Positions 42,501-53,764 of a DNA stretch of 64,000 bases are shown here, piece by piece. Every line of letters starts with the position of its first letter. Position 1 is the stretch's first letter. The notes under the pieces were generated by a model, which was given only the letters and a program-made list of their open reading frames with translations, was not told the DNA's origin and did not search any database. This DNA comes from Ricordea florida. Lineage: Eukaryota; Cnidaria; Anthozoa; Corallimorpharia; Ricordeidae. A program made the position numbers and the translations under genes. The DNA is taken from assembly GCA_949710005.1 (NCBI GenBank), contig OX453275.1, positions 25,768,718 through 25,832,717 of the forward strand, written 5' to 3'.

Positions 42501-45500
42501 GGGAAACAGAAAGAAAAGGCAGCGTCTCTCGAGCGAACAAGGTACCGTGGCTTAACGCTTCTTGTCACTTACGCTTGAGTTATGAAATAAATAGAGAAAG
42601 TGTAGTAGAGGAGAGTGTAATAGAAGAAGAGTATAATTGCAACACTTTGACTAACACTTATTAGTATAAATCTACTGGTAGACTAATGCAAATGCCGCAA
42701 TCTGATTGGCTGAGCTACCGCAGACTATCAGCCATTGGACAGCTCTTGGTTGAAGATCGTTTTCAAAAAGGGCGACGTCTTCTCGCTTTAGCGTAGTTTC
42801 GCAGGATTGGAAGATTAAGTGTTAACACTATACATGTACAGTTAGTTACTATTAAATACTGCAGTAAGTAGCTGTGGCACTAGCTAAGTAACTAGTTAGG
42901 TGGTTGGATATCTTAGAAATATTGAAGACGATTTGAACTAAAAGAACCCTCGGACATAGACCCTTTATTGGTGTTTACAGTAACTAGTTAGTCATTTTTA
43001 ACTACTACTGAAAGTAGCTGTGAACTTGTGCGTGCACTAGGTAGCACTAACTAGTTAACTGTTGATATGTTTGGAATTTGGCCTTTTGTAACCCCTGGGT
43101 ACTTTTTAGGTTCATCCGAACCGTCTCTCATTCAGCGAGTCGTGGGCTTATTTAACTCGGCCATAAGATTTCAAAATGAACCAATCGCGTCAAAGCCACA
43201 ACACGAGACCACAGGCAAGACAGATGACATTGAGATGACCACGTTCTCTTTGGTCAGCAGCCAGAGTCCTGGAGTCTCTCTTGGAATGTGTTGTTCGTCA
43301 GCGGGAAAATCAAATATAAACAGTAGAATTGGTATGTAACATGTCATCTTTTTTTGTTTATTACTTACTTATAAGTATGATTGCTTGTACGATTGCTTGT
43401 TTATTTGCAATTTTTTTGTTTGATGTCATTGAATGGATTATTATTTATAATGGGATGTTGCGGTGACGTAAATTTGTTCAACTGTCACACGCCTTAAGAA
43501 GACCAGCAGTGAGCGGTCGAATGTTGCGATCAACATCAAGTGTGACAAATGAAGTTTATTTTACCAAGTTTTTGTTTAAAGCTGTAAATGATGTAAGCCC
43601 AGGAGTCTCAGTAGTTCAGGGTTTTCAATAAGAATTGTAGCAGCAGGAGAATTGTGTAAAGTAACAGGAGAATATTCTGAAATAAATATATAATAAAAAT
43701 ATGTAAAAAACATCATGTTCATCCTTGTTTTAAAATGGCCAAATCTATAAGACACATTTGCACAATCACTCTACATTGATTTACGGGCCATGGAGATAGT
43801 TAAAGAATTTGCCCTATTGGTTTTGTGGCGGGGCAAAACGAAGGGGCGATGATATCTGAGGTTGTAACTTGCATTGTGTGATGGTGGCGGCAAGAGCCAT
43901 GTAGTGGTATTTGCGTCTCTGTTCAAGATTCTTAGGAGTCGTTTAATTAATCCATGATGTTACTGGCTGTTTTCTTTTCTGTAAAGCCGTGGGTTTTATT
44001 GGCTGTAAAGACTCAGTTGTTATAAGTACCTTGGTTCAATTTTATCCTTGGTTCAAATTTAGTCATGGTAATTTGATGATAATGAGTTTGAAACAAAGAG
44101 AAAATAAAATTTGAACTAAGGATAAAATTGAACCACAACAAAAATCAGTTCTTGTTTACTTTCGATCCGTTTGTTAATTGAGTCTGTTCTTCGATGCCGT
44201 CGATAAGCCGTTTGTACGGTGTAGATAGTTGTTGGCAACGCTTCAGTGGAGTTTCCTCTAATTTAGTGAACCAGCTCGGTTGGGTGATTCGTCGGTAGTA
44301 TTCAGGATAGTAACTGTACCTGACACACTCAACAAAGTCTCAGTCGATTGTGCGGTCAGTCAGGGTGTTCATTAGCCATCGGAGATCGGAGAATTCTCCG
44401 GCTATTACGAAGAATTCTCCGGTCAAATTTAGATGGTCTGAGCTAGTTTTAATTTCAGACATGGAACCCTTTCAGAATATTCTCCTGCTGCTACAATTCT
44501 TATTGAAAACCCTGGTCAGTTTGTCGAGAAGTCAACCAACGTCCCCAAGAACAGTTGTTTTCGGAAGCTTTTGTTTGTTAGTGCTTTTTGTCTATCTGGT
44601 TGAGTTGTTGGTTTTACCTTTATTTATTAATTATTTATCAGATTTATTTGCAATTGCTTTATTTACGGTCTGTGTTCAAACTCTGAAGTGCTTTGCACTG
44701 ATTGCTAACGCTAGTGAAATTAGTAAATGCTACATCTGCAATGTCGTCTTGTTTACTCAAGTAGGCAAGTGTTTTTTATCCAACAGACAGTACTAAAAGA
44801 CCTTTAAACCGGTCTAGAAATTATACAAGAAGTGCTAAGAGGAGGTCTGGCCGCCATTCTATTTACAATGCATCCCTTGGAAGCCCTGTTAGAAGAAGCC
44901 CGCGCCTGGCAAACAGAAGAACACCGCTGGGGGTAGGTAGCTTTGGCAGTCAGCTTTATTATCCTTAAACCATATCATCCTCTGTAAGCTACGGAGATAT
45001 TGAATTCATCAGACTTACCCTAGTTAATTGGCTGTAAGGCGCAGCATTGATTCAGAAAGAAATGACTTGTTCGCTATGAATTTGTTGCAGAGTCGGAGTG
45101 TGTCTTACAGTCGAATGTTTTTCAAGCAAAAAACTACTTTTGTTATGTTCTTGGAGGGCAAGAATTCTGCACAGAGATGTTCTGGTGTCTAACAAGGCTT
45201 TGACCTGTGATAGCACCTCGGACTTCAAGTTAATTGTCCTCGCGACGGGAAATCACAGCGCGTTTGAAATAATATATATAGAAATAATAAAATTATTAAT
45301 ATTAAAATTATTTCCACGACGGTAAATCCTTTGAGCAGATATGCTTTATGAACTGACAAATGCTCTCGGAGAAACGTTTGGAAACTGAATATTCAAACAC
45401 ATGGGTGAGGTTTATAAACGCAAAAACGAATTGATTAATTTGCTTGCCTTTGAGTTCTGACTTGTATATCATCAATCAATCAATACTTTACTTATACACG

Positions 45501-48487
45501 TAACGCCTAGGAGTTGTACAGGCTCGTTCATAATACGCAAATGTTTGGAATTCCATTCACAAAAGCCATACCTCAACACCGTCCCGTTCTCTTTGGTCTA
45601 CGTCACTGTTCTCTTTGCGAACTTTTCTTCAACGTCCCACGAAGTTATACGAACAAAGGTTTTGATACAGGACCTACGGTTCATCGTCCTTATCCGAGAA
45701 GACTAGAAAGTCTAACCATTTACAGAGGTCATGGCAAAGGTAGCACTTTCTCCTCAGTAGTAAAAGTCCCGCCGAGGTTCGAACCCACGATCTCCCGCAC
45801 GATAGTCCAGTGCTCAACCAACTGAGCTAACTGGTCAGCGGTGGTGTTTGACTCTCCTTCTGTCTCATAGTAAAGCTCATTTTTGTGGCAACACCTGACA
45901 AGGCGTAGAATGGGAGTGGACAAAAGAAATTTCCGGCGGCGCATAAGGGGGGGAGGGTGTGGCAAACTCAACCCCAATAGAGTACTAAAGTGTGACGTCA
46001 CAAATATCTCAATTTTTGAAATTATGGGATTTATTAAGATGTTTGCAAAGAGCATGATGACAAATGCCTACAGGCAAAAAATCAGCCTCTGATTTCAATT
46101 TTGGAGTGAGATATTGCAACGTTTACGCTCCAATGATTCCATACAAATCCTTCTAATTTTGCCTCTGTTCTAAACGTTTGGAACCGAGACAAAATTAGAA
46201 GGATTTGTATGGAATCACTGGAGCGTAAACGTTGCAATATCTCTCTCAAAAATTGACATGAGAGGCTGATTTTTGGCCTGTAGGCATTTTTCATCATCCT
46301 CCTTTGAAATGTCTCAATAAATCCCATAACTTTAGAAATTTACTTTTTGTGATGTCATCACTTTAGTACTCAATGCTTAACGTGCTTAACGTGAAAAAAG
46401 GAAGAAATTACCGAAACCCTTGCGCTTAAGAGACGACGGAAAATCTACTGGCGAATAATTAACAATTATTCGCCGAAGGCGAAGTGATTATCGGTGAATA
46501 TTCACCGATAATCACTGAGCTTGAGATGAATAATTGTTTTAGTATAAATACACAGGTGAGTATTTCAAAAAAAGAAAAGAAAAAGCGTTGTAAAACCCGA
46601 AAAAACAATTATTTCATCAAAAGCGTGCCAACGATTGGCAGCCATTTTCAGTAAATGTAATTAATGCAAATATTAATGCGGATTTTGCATAACTCTCCTT
46701 CCCCAGAACATGAAACGCAATTCACCCAGTAGCCTTGTGCGCAGGTAATGGTTGATATTTTATTACTATCATCATCATCACATCATCATCATCACATCAT
46801 CATCATCATGATCATCATCACTTTCTTCATCGTCATCATCACATCATCATCATCATCACAACGTCATCATGACATCATCATCATTATTTACACGTATTTC
46901 GTTAGTTTGATCAAATGTTGTTGACTTTACTAAGTCATCTGCTCTGGTATTCATCCTCATAACCTTTTCCTGTTTCCTTTTCTTACAGTTCTGCCAAGAA
47001 TCAACACGCCTTTAAACTTTTTAATACTCCTACTCCCTTCAGACGTTCACAGGTGAGTTTTCTGTTTTTTTTTTAAGGGTGTTTCTCTTCATGGAGACAG
47101 TAGCGGAGTGGTTGGGGTATCGGACGTCCGTGATAGAGGTCCGAGGTTCTATCCCTTGCGAGTGCACTGTGTTGTTTCGTTAGACAAGAAGCTTGTCCAC
47201 TTATGCACATTTTCGAAATATTTCAATTTTTGAAATTATGGGATTTATTAAGATGTTTGCAAAGAGCATTATGAAAAATGCCTACTCATTTCAATTTTGG
47301 ATTCAGATATTGCAACCTTTACGCTCCAATGATTCCATACAAATCCTTCTAATTTTTTCTCTTCCAAACGTTCAGAACAGACAAAATTAGAAGGATTTGT
47401 ATGGAATCATTGGAGCGTAAAGGTTGCAATATCTCACTCAAAAATTAAAATGAGAGACTGATTTTTGGCCTGTAGGCATTTTTCTTCGTGCTCGTTTGAA
47501 ATATCTCAACAAATCCTATAACTTTAGAAATTTAGTTTTTGTGATGTCATCACTTATAAGTGCTTTATAGATGCTCGCGATATAACGCTGGGGTTAACAC
47601 TGCGATGGACTGGCATCCTATCCAGGGAGGGGTAACAACACTCCCAGATGCTTAATACTTCAGAAAGAGTAATAAAACCCCGCGGGCCCTGTGGACCTTG
47701 TGACTCGATTGCGCCTTCATCTTGTCTATGTATATTCGAGACACGGCATTCATGGAACACAGGTTAAGTTAGCATTGAAGGGAAACCACCAGCGGACAAT
47801 CAAGAATCCTCGAATCTTATTAACTTAGGCGCTATCCAATCTGTGATAGAAAGCGAGAAGTAAAACGCCTACTTTGATAAACAGCAAACAAACAAACAGT
47901 GTACTCAGTTTTGGTACACAACGAAAGGTTGGATGCTACTGAGTTCCTTCTAAAACAATTTCGTTTTCTGTGAGGAAAGTGTTTGACTCGGTACCACACG
48001 CCTCGTCCATAGGAAACTCGAACTTGTAGTGCAGTCTTTAATGATATTTTTTGGATATGTGTTGTATTGTTTTAATCCTATTATCAGTCTTCCATACGTG
48101 ATAATTAGTCGTGTTCCTGATAAGCCGTGGGCATTTCGAGTTATTGACTTGTGGGCTGTGGTCAACTAATTCGTACTCACTCCGTCACTTGCTCGCGCAG
48201 TAGCTATATCATAAAGAATCTCGGTGTATCATAAAGAATCTTGTCGTTTAATCCTTGTAAGTATTTTAACATTACATTCTAACCCATGCGCAGTGAGGAA
48301 TTTGGTTTGATTTGCTAACACCTCTCTCCCGTCATTCCACTAGGTCCGACCTCGTCGTCGAAACTCCCCGTCAACGCTTGCGAGCCCACCACTAACCTTT
48401 TTGTCACCAGACACGCGGATGTCCCCGGATGTGGAGTTGGTGGCTTTTAATATCACGGAAAAGAGGCTGGACTTTTCAGAAAAATGA
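27516..48487 (+). CDS. TBC-domain Rab GTPase-activating protein, 18 exons
   Basis: Exons: 27516-27637, 28535-28628, 29581-29688, 30188-30281, 31580-31705, 32186-32311, 32993-33039, 33907-33983, 34612-34681, 35817-35931, 37047-37097, 38255-38321, 41375-41484, 42464-42541, 43110-43331, 44787 to about 44932, 46989-47052, 48344-48487. All phases agree except at 44932/46989, where my boundary or a missed exon leaves a frame problem. TBC motifs: GVPDELRGQLW, the arginine finger in LDVDRSF (split across exons 5 and 6), the glutamine finger YCQGMSYIAGMFL, and YLTPWFMALFTSLP. The tail is basic and Ser/Pro-rich, a likely phospho-regulated region, ending LDFSEK. TBC proteins switch off Rabs in membrane traffic. 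I cannot place it in a TBC subfamily. AATAAA occurs at 48770. Confidence 0.85.
28339..28461. repeat. Foldback element in TBC intron 1
   Basis: GCACAGGTCCCTACTTCATT at 28339 is the inverse of the block ending at 28461, with 27-bp arms and a unique centre. No coding capacity. Confidence 0.7.
30850..31250 (+). mobile_element. LINE reverse-transcriptase 3' fragment in a TBC intron
   Basis: The plus strand reads FNILLLTYKALNGLSPTYL, then a SLRSSRQLLLQVPGVKT segment and a frame-broken tail. This is the C-terminal portion of a LINE RT as seen in many animals. It lacks the catalytic domain, so it is a 5'-truncated, dead insertion. Confidence 0.7.
32500..32640. repeat. Possible SINE tail fragment
   Basis: The words GAAGATAAGGCCTG and ACTGCTTAAGTTAGTTGC resemble those beside the SINE copies at 40.6 and 62.1 kb. 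GCGGAAGAAGG near 32479 and its inverse CTTCCGCAG near 32630 flank the segment, so the copy could be folded or chimeric. Confidence 0.35.
34076..34141. repeat. 11-bp minisatellite
   Basis: About six copies of CCCGCCATTTT with CCTGCCATTTT and CCCGCCACTTT variants, in tandem in a TBC intron. Confidence 0.8.
35662..35796. repeat. Palindromic element 'G', copy 1
   Basis: Arms with GTGCACCTACCCCTCCCC and its inverse, extending outward through TCAGTATCT. A second copy lies at 38772-38907. It directly abuts the exon at 35817. Confidence 0.7.
35952..36214. mobile_element. hAT-like MITE 'D', copy 3 (simple, unamplified form)
   Basis: Perfect 8-bp duplication CCTATCAG at 35944-35951 and 36215-36222. 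One left unit (69-bp type), the core and one right unit. This is the basic 263-bp form from which the amplified copies can be understood. It lies in the intron just after the exon ending at 35931. Confidence 0.9.
37251..38109. mobile_element. hAT-like MITE 'D', copy 4 (long form)
   Basis: Perfect 8-bp duplication TTTCATAC at 37243-37250 and 38110-38117. About three 69-bp left units, a core, then roughly 500 bp of sequence absent from the other copies, and one right unit. The extra interior (about 37555-38040) may be older element sequence or a later insertion. It shows no transposase-like ORF. Confidence 0.85.
38724..38752. repeat. (GGTC)n microsatellite
   Basis: About seven tandem GGTC units in a TBC intron. 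Confidence 0.85.
38772..38907. repeat. Palindromic element 'G', copy 2
   Basis: Same arms as 35662-35796 (GATCAATG outward, CACCTACCCCTCCCC inward). A different number of bases in the loop. Confidence 0.7.
39611..40420. mobile_element. G/C-run MITE 'B', interrupted by a MITE 'A'
   Basis: It starts CCCGGGGGGG and ends in a C-run before CGAGG. The body includes CCTTAGCCTATACTAGACC and related words that recur in the copy at 49236-49654. Its left part is interrupted near 39730 by a MITE 'A' fragment, a nested insertion. The right boundary is approximate. Confidence 0.6.
39730..39940. mobile_element. MITE 'A' fragment nested in MITE 'B'
   Basis: It begins GGGACGGACCATTAGAAA, like the complete copies near 59.2 and 63.6 kb, with the A-run/TTCATGCA interior. 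The right terminus is missing or rearranged. Confidence 0.6.
40590..40745 (-). repeat. tRNA-type SINE fragment, family 2
   Basis: On the minus strand a B-box-like GTGGGTTCGAATCCC is followed by GAGGTCTTATCTTTGCAAC. The same order occurs on the plus strand at 62060-62190. An A box is not clear. Confidence 0.5.
44029..44136. repeat. Palindromic foldback 'E', copy 2
   Basis: TTGGTTCAATTTTATCCTTG is the approximate inverse of the segment ending near 44136. It has the same words as 9035-9162. Confidence 0.65.
45500..45842 (-). repeat. tRNA-derived SINE, family 1
   Basis: Read on the minus strand, the head has an A box (GTTAGCTCAGTTGGTTGAGC, near 45817-45836) and a B box (GTGGGTTCGAACCTC, near 45777-45792). 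A tRNA-unrelated body follows. It lacks a complete acceptor stem and continues into SINE body, so I call a SINE and not a tRNA gene. Confidence 0.75.
45981..46370. repeat. Long foldback 'H', copy 1
   Basis: Outer arms AGTACTAAAGTGTGACGTCA and the inverse GTGATGTCATCACTTTAGTACT type end. An inner perfect arm GATTCCATACAAATCCTTCT pairs with AGAAGGATTTGTATGGAATC. The entire 390 bp can fold. A second copy is at 47211-47556. Confidence 0.75.
46757..46895. repeat. (ATC)n microsatellite with ACATC interruptions
   Basis: CATCATCATCA units with regular CACATC breaks over about 140 bp, in the intron before the exon at 46989. Confidence 0.85.
47092..47700 (+). repeat. tRNA-derived SINE, family 3, split by a foldback
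   Basis: Head at 47092-47210 with an A box (TAGCGGAGTGGTTGGGGTA) and a B box (GAGGTTCTATCCC). A body containing TTAGACAAGAAGCTTGTCCA follows. A common SINE tail vocabulary (GATGGACTGGCATCCTATCC) resumes at about 47605. Foldback 'H' copy 2 lies between, so the SINE was the target. Confidence 0.65.
47211..47556. repeat. Long foldback 'H', copy 2
   Basis: The same inner arms as copy 1 (GATTCCATACAAATCCTTCT and its inverse) and the same GGGATTTATTAAGATGTTTG shoulder. It is embedded in SINE family 3. Confidence 0.75.
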
Positions 48488-48769
48488 GTGGCCGTTTGTT
48501 TTCTTAAGTCACTTTTTTTAAGACAAGAACTGTTCGAAATGCTCCATAATTGTATAATACTAATGTGGGATAAAGGTTCGAAGAATACTGTGCTGTTTTA
48601 GATTTGTACGTAAAAACGTAACGAGAATCGTTGAAAGTTGCCCCGTTGCCATGGCAGCTTGAAGTGTGGCCGCGGTCTTAGTAAAACCTCGGACTTAACA
48701 TGCACACTCGAGTTACATTGTTTCAAAATGCATCGCTGTTAAGGCTGTAATTGCGGCATGTTTTCTCCG

Positions 48770-48775
48770 AATAAA
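48770..48775 (+). terminator. Poly(A) signal of the TBC gene
   Basis: AATAAA, 283 bp after the TGA stop at 48485-48487. It is the first canonical hexamer after the stop and is followed by T-rich sequence. Confidence 0.5.
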
Positions 48776-49235
48776 ATAAGATTATTATACAAGCCTCTTA
48801 TTCTTTTCCTGTTAAGTATCCTCCTTTGTTATCTGTGAGCCGGGTTTTGACACGCATGTGCCAAAACAACCGAATTTTTCTCTGACCCATTTCGGGGCCA
48901 AAATTTAGTTTTCGCTGTTTGTGTTAAATTCAAAGTTTTTGTTTAAACTGTAACTGTGTACTGATACTGTAATATCGGGGAAGATTTTACGTTTGGTGCG
49001 CTACAAACTTATCGTTATATCGCGAATATCGTTATATCGAGAATCGTTATATTTGGGGTTCTGTTCCATACATTTTACTGTAACGTTTACCGGGACATAG
49101 CATATTTATCGTTATACGGGGGATTTTGTTATATCGAAGATCCTTATATCGGAGTTCTGTCAAATACGTTTTACTGTAACTTTTGCCGGGACATAGTATA
49201 TGTATCATTATACCGGGGATTTCGTTATATCGAGG
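48776..49235. other. Intergenic stretch with a degenerate tandem repeat
   Basis: No gene. From about 49013 a unit of roughly 110 bp with ATCGTTATATCG and TTTTACTGTAAC...CCGGGACATAG is repeated about twice. A further piece (TATCGAGGATCGTTATATCG) continues past the MITE at 49655. Confidence 0.55.
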
Positions 49236-49536
49236 CCGGGGGGGGGGGGGGGTACTTAAGGAATTTCTGGGTGCGGATGTGCCGCTGGAACCCTGAAACC
49301 CTTAGCCTATACCAGAGCTGGTTCAGCTGAATTTTGCTACCCTATACCCCCCAAATCACTCCTATTCTAGAGTAGCTGTTTTCCACTAGCACAGTTTAGC
49401 CAAAACAAAACCTTATACCACAATCGTTTCTCTCTCCAAAAATGATTTTATTTATACTAGTTCATTTTTTTTTTTTTTTTTTTGATTCTCAACCAACTGG
49501 TCAGTTTCGTGAAAAATGATACCCTATTCTAGACCG

Positions 49537-49572
<36 letters not shown>

Positions 49573-49600
49573 TTGCTTGAAAACCATACCCTTCACAGCG

Positions 49601-49645
<45 letters not shown>

Positions 49646-49654
49646 CCCCCCGGG
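49236..49654. mobile_element. G/C-run MITE 'B' with 8-bp target duplication
   Basis: It runs from CCGGGGGGGG to CCCCCCGGG and is flanked by TATCGAGG at 49228-49235 and 49655-49662, an 8-bp duplication typical of hAT-class elements. The interior vocabulary (CCTTAGCCTATACCAGA) is shared with 39611-40420. It interrupts the ATCGTTATATCG tandem repeat. Confidence 0.8.
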
Positions 49655-49867
49655 TATCGAGGATCGTTATATCGGAGTTCCACTATAACTTTCAATAAGA
49701 ACAAAAAATGTCTCTCTCTTTTATGGGTTTACTGGCACAATTACCGATAGGCGTTCGACCAATCAGCGCTCGCGCGTAGTATCCGAGTCATTTTATAAAC
49801 GATAATGATTTGAAAACAGTTCAGTCAGCCGTCCACTCGAATAGTGAAGTTGCAGTGTTTTGTGTTA

Positions 49868-52800
49868 CTAAGCAAACATTCCTTTGCCCATGGCCTCCGC
49901 CAGAGCGTTGAACGTGAGTTCCCATGCCTCTTGGCATTTATCAGTAAAGAGGTCTTGTAGTACCTGAGAAAGCATAAATACCAGCGCCTCCTTCACAGCC
50001 TAAAAATTAGCAAAAACATACTGTCAGTTTTTGCGCGTGAATAGGCGTTACATGTTGGCAAGGCCACTAAACGCTTTTGTCAAAGGTATCATTCAGTCTT
50101 ATTCAATAGCGTTTCTGTTGACACCTAGAATACAATCTAGCAATCTGAATTGGAATTCAAAGTGATTTTTGTTGCGCAGATGCCAGGATAATCTCCAGTA
50201 TATATGTGTTATTGACCACGCGTGAGGTTGGGATTGTTGCATCTTAGCCTTGTTCTTTCTTTGCGTTTTTATTGACCGAAACGTATTCGAGGTCAATAAG
50301 AACGCAAAAAAAGAAAAAAAAAACAGAGCTAGGCCAATTTCCAGCTGTCTTGACCGAACAAATTTGGTCAATAAATGAATTTTTATGTTACCATTTTGTT
50401 TCGTTTTGTTTCGCTGAAAAACGCGGTCGAGATAGGTACTTTTTGCCAGCTCGGTTAGCCAATCAGAACTCAAGAATCGCCTTTTCTTGCCCGCTTGCGG
50501 AATCATAAGAATGATTATAAAACGAAGCGAAGGGCAAGGAAAGCTCCAGAGACAAAAAAGAAAAATACAAATGGTGTCTTTGTCCCCCTTAACAAACACA
50601 GTAGATGAGCTTTATTTATTGGAAATAACTTGAATTGCATATTTAACGCTTCCAAGAGCGAGAAGTTCTTAAAACACTTACGCACAGCTGGTCTTTTCTT
50701 ACACCCATCGAGGCGTGGAAAGCTCCCAGTCTCTCGAGCTCAGGTCCTAGCTCGGTCAAGTTGTCTAGATGTTGTACAACTTTGTTTAAAGTACCCATAA
50801 CATTATCAATGTGGGCTTGAAACTCTTCACTCTCGATGTCTGGATTGGAAAAGTACGAGATCACATCTGGAGCGATCTGAAACAACCTAAAATGATAGAG
50901 TACCAAGGTTATAGAGTGGAAATGTTCTGGTTTTTGAATTCACGAAGCATATTACATTTTCATTATTTCATAACCCATTCCCCCCGCGGTCAAAATTAGC
51001 CGGCAGCCGGCGATTTTGCCGCCTTCTACGAAATATCTGCCGCTTACTACGCACTTAAAAGTTCATTAAATAAATCAGGTTTAAGTTTTAACTTGCCATA
51101 AATCAGTAAGAAATTGACGCTAAAGCTCTTAATGAACTGATGTGAAGCCTCTTCTAGATCAAATTGTGACTAAAAAGTATATACGAACGTTTTTTTGTGA
51201 GTCGAGCTGCACAGGGACGAATGAACGAACGAATATTTCGGAGCGGCAGGGTTACTGGGGCCGAGGAACGAAAGGGCCTTCGTCCTTATCTGCCTGATAC
51301 TGCAGCTATCTTGCCTACTACTCAAAAAGAGTTTGACTGGGCTGCCATTCACTTTGACTTTCAGATTCTAGCAGGACGCAAGATGCTTACCCTATCTACT
51401 AAGCGTAGTGGCTTCGTGTCTGTTATCAATCTTTTTTAGTTTTGTTTTTTTTTTCTTTATTTTTCAAGATTTTGATCTTGACTTTTAAAGCGTATCATAA
51501 AATTGGACCTAAATATCTATCAGACTCTTAAATTAAATATACGACTAGAACACTCCGTTCCGCCAAAGAGAACTTATTACTAGAACCCATGCATAATCTT
51601 GAGTCTTATGGAAAGCGCGCTTTTTTAGTCATTATTCCCTTACTCTGGAAAAAGTCACCAGAAATAAGAACTACAACATGCTTATGTTCTTTTAAGAAAA
51701 GAGTCAAGACCTTTTTATTTAGCCGTTCTTTTTAGACTTTGATGTAATTTCTGCATATTTTAGCAACCTTGTTAAGCGCTATTGGTTAATTAGTAGAAAT
51801 GGCGCTTTAGAAATTTTGATTATGATTATTATTATTTTACTTTTTCTTATTTCCTTTTTCCATACGGACCAACCTAGCCCGGTAAACAGCTTATTTATTT
51901 TTTTGAAACTTTAATATTTTTAACGAGCCGCACTTGCTACAGTGGGGAAAAAATCCGTCCCGTGGGCCGTATCGTAAAAAGCTGGACCGGTCACGAGCGC
52001 CTGATTAGCCAATCAAATTCGAGGATTTAGGATTCCGGCCCGCTTAGATGCGTGAGAAAAAAATAAATATATATATTTTAATCTTAAAAAGACTATGACG
52101 TAACTTACGTAACAATTTGCCCCTTATTAAAAACATCCGTGCGAAGGCTAAAATATATCTTTTAAGACTAGCTGTAAGTTGTAGGTGTAGCTGTTATATT
52201 TTAGAACTTAGTTATATTATATAATTTTCAATCCATTTGTGACCCGCGGAATTAGCGCGTTGTTTACTTTTAATTTTAATTGCTAATTTTCATCACTGTC
52301 ACCCCATCAAAAACCATTCCCGATAGATAAAGTCCAGTTGGTGTCGTCTGAGGGGCATCAACCTGGCGACCCGGAAACCAACATCTGTCACCGCGTTTTG
52401 CTGCTTCAGCACTCGAGGAACTCATAAACATTACAATAATACTTATACAAAGACAAGGAGTGTTTTGATAATAAATCTCACAAGATAAATTATTTTTTTA
52501 ACCTACATGACAGCTTTCTTGCCGCCCTTTAAATGTCGCGTCACTCAAGAGCTTAGATTCATGTAGATTAAGTGTACACATTATGAGATTTGAGATATTC
52601 ATTGTAAACCACCCACGACAAGATTATAAAGTGGCTTAGTATAAATCCTCTATAAAGTTTGTCCCTTTCAATAATGTCAACACATGGTTAGGCAAATAGA
52701 TGATGAGAACCTTTAAGTTCATCGGGAAACCATGGTATTAAATCCTTTTAACGACAAATTAACAAAACTTAATCAACAAAATTGCAATTCCGGTTATAAA

Positions 52801-53091
52801 TATTGCTGTGTCATAAAATAGCTTTTCTGGGCCCGGTCAGCTTCTGGGTCTTTTGAGAAGCGGACCCCTGAGACAGCAGTTCTCAAGCAGAAAACGATTC
52901 AAAATGAAAACGTTAAAGTTCAGGTGCGTTTTAACTTACTTTTTGAACAATATTTCGCCTGCATGGACTTCAGGATTCGCTACTTCTTTCCACGTCGATC
53001 GCACTATTTCTTTGTGTTCATCAGTCAGTTCTTTTTTCGCGGCAATTGGAGCGATTTCTTTCAAACCCTCTTGCGATATTATATTGCCCAT
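49868..53091 (-). CDS. Globin with N-terminal myristoylation motif (globin X/neuroglobin-like), 162 aa
   Basis: Three exons on the minus strand, 53091-52940, 50886-50682 and 49999-49868, with phases 2 and 0, join into one 162-residue frame. The N-terminus MGNIISQEG is an N-myristoylation consensus (Gly2, Ser6). The first exon has LTDEHKEIVRSTWKEV (helix A). The second has IAPDVISYF (CD region Phe), FQAHIDNVM with the probable distal His (E7), and ERLGAFHASMGV with the proximal His (F8). The third has CQEAWELTFNALAEAMGKGM (helices G-H). The length is normal for a globin. Membrane-linked globins of the globin X type are thought to act in redox or nitrite chemistry rather than bulk oxygen transport. 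There is no adjacent Cys for palmitoylation, unlike vertebrate globin X. The middle exon ends at Cys before a GTAAGT donor. Confidence 0.88.
51480..51770 (+). mobile_element. LINE RT 3' fragment in a globin intron
   Basis: The block near 51590-51740 reads, with stops and frame changes, like the LINE RT C-terminal tail (an AFLVI-P-LW-K, then FKKRVKTFLF pattern). It was followed by A/T-rich sequence. Dead fragment. Confidence 0.5.
51771..52939. other. Globin intron 1, remaining part
   Basis: No gene or strong repeat recognised. AT-rich, with short open frames and no domain signal. Confidence 0.4.
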
Positions 53092-53296
53092 GGTTGTTGT
53101 GTGGACATGCACTGCCTTCAGTAAAACTAAACTAAGGAACTTTTCATGTGATTTCTTATAATTAAAATCACATGAGAGGCTACTCTTTCTTATTGGCCAA
53201 TGGATCTTCCTAAAACAAGACTACATTCCGGTAGTGCTGTGCGTGATCAGCGCTTGTGTTTCTTCACACTGATCGACCCGTGACCTTAAACGTGAT

Positions 53297-53417
53297 CAGT
53301 GCCGTAGCAAGGGTAAAATAAGTGGGGGGGGGGGGGGGCGGGGGCGGGGGGGACACGCGAGATAAAAAACTAGGGGGGGCACTGCCCTCCCCCGGCCCCT
53401 CCCTTGCTACGGCACTG
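53297..53417. mobile_element. MITE with CAGTGCCGTAGCAAGGG termini
   Basis: CAGTGCCGTAGCAAGGG pairs with CCCTTGCTACGGCACTG, with G-runs and C-runs inside. Structurally like the MITE at 1662-1931, with a different terminus. No target duplication seen. Confidence 0.75.
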
Positions 53418-53764
53418 GTAATTCCAACGTGGGCTGGAGCCAGTGAAATCGCACATACTAAAAAACACGGCTATATGTAACTACGATGAGAAAAGAAGAA
53501 ACAAGGCAAATGAATCCAAGAATTCAATATAAACAATTCAATCGACGAGGTGCCCAGCTGGAAACGCACTCTGTGCAAATATTCACCTTTTCGGTACACA
53601 CATAAACAGAGTAAAAGAAGATCGATTCACGCGTTGGGGCATGTTGTACTTTTGCTCCGATTTCCATGCGGTAGGTTGAATGAAAAGGATTCTTTTCCCT
53701 GCCTTCTAAAACAAGCTTGAATTTTGCTTCTTGGCGTCGAGTCTGAACTTTGAAAAGGTAGGAG

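Noticed and set aside
45776..45842. Functional tRNA gene
   Set aside because: A and B boxes are present, but the acceptor stem does not close and the sequence runs into a SINE body.
51197..51439. 80-codon plus-strand open frame (RAAQGRMNERIFRSG start)
   Set aside because: No recognised domain. It precedes a LINE 3' fragment inside a globin intron and may be transposon debris.
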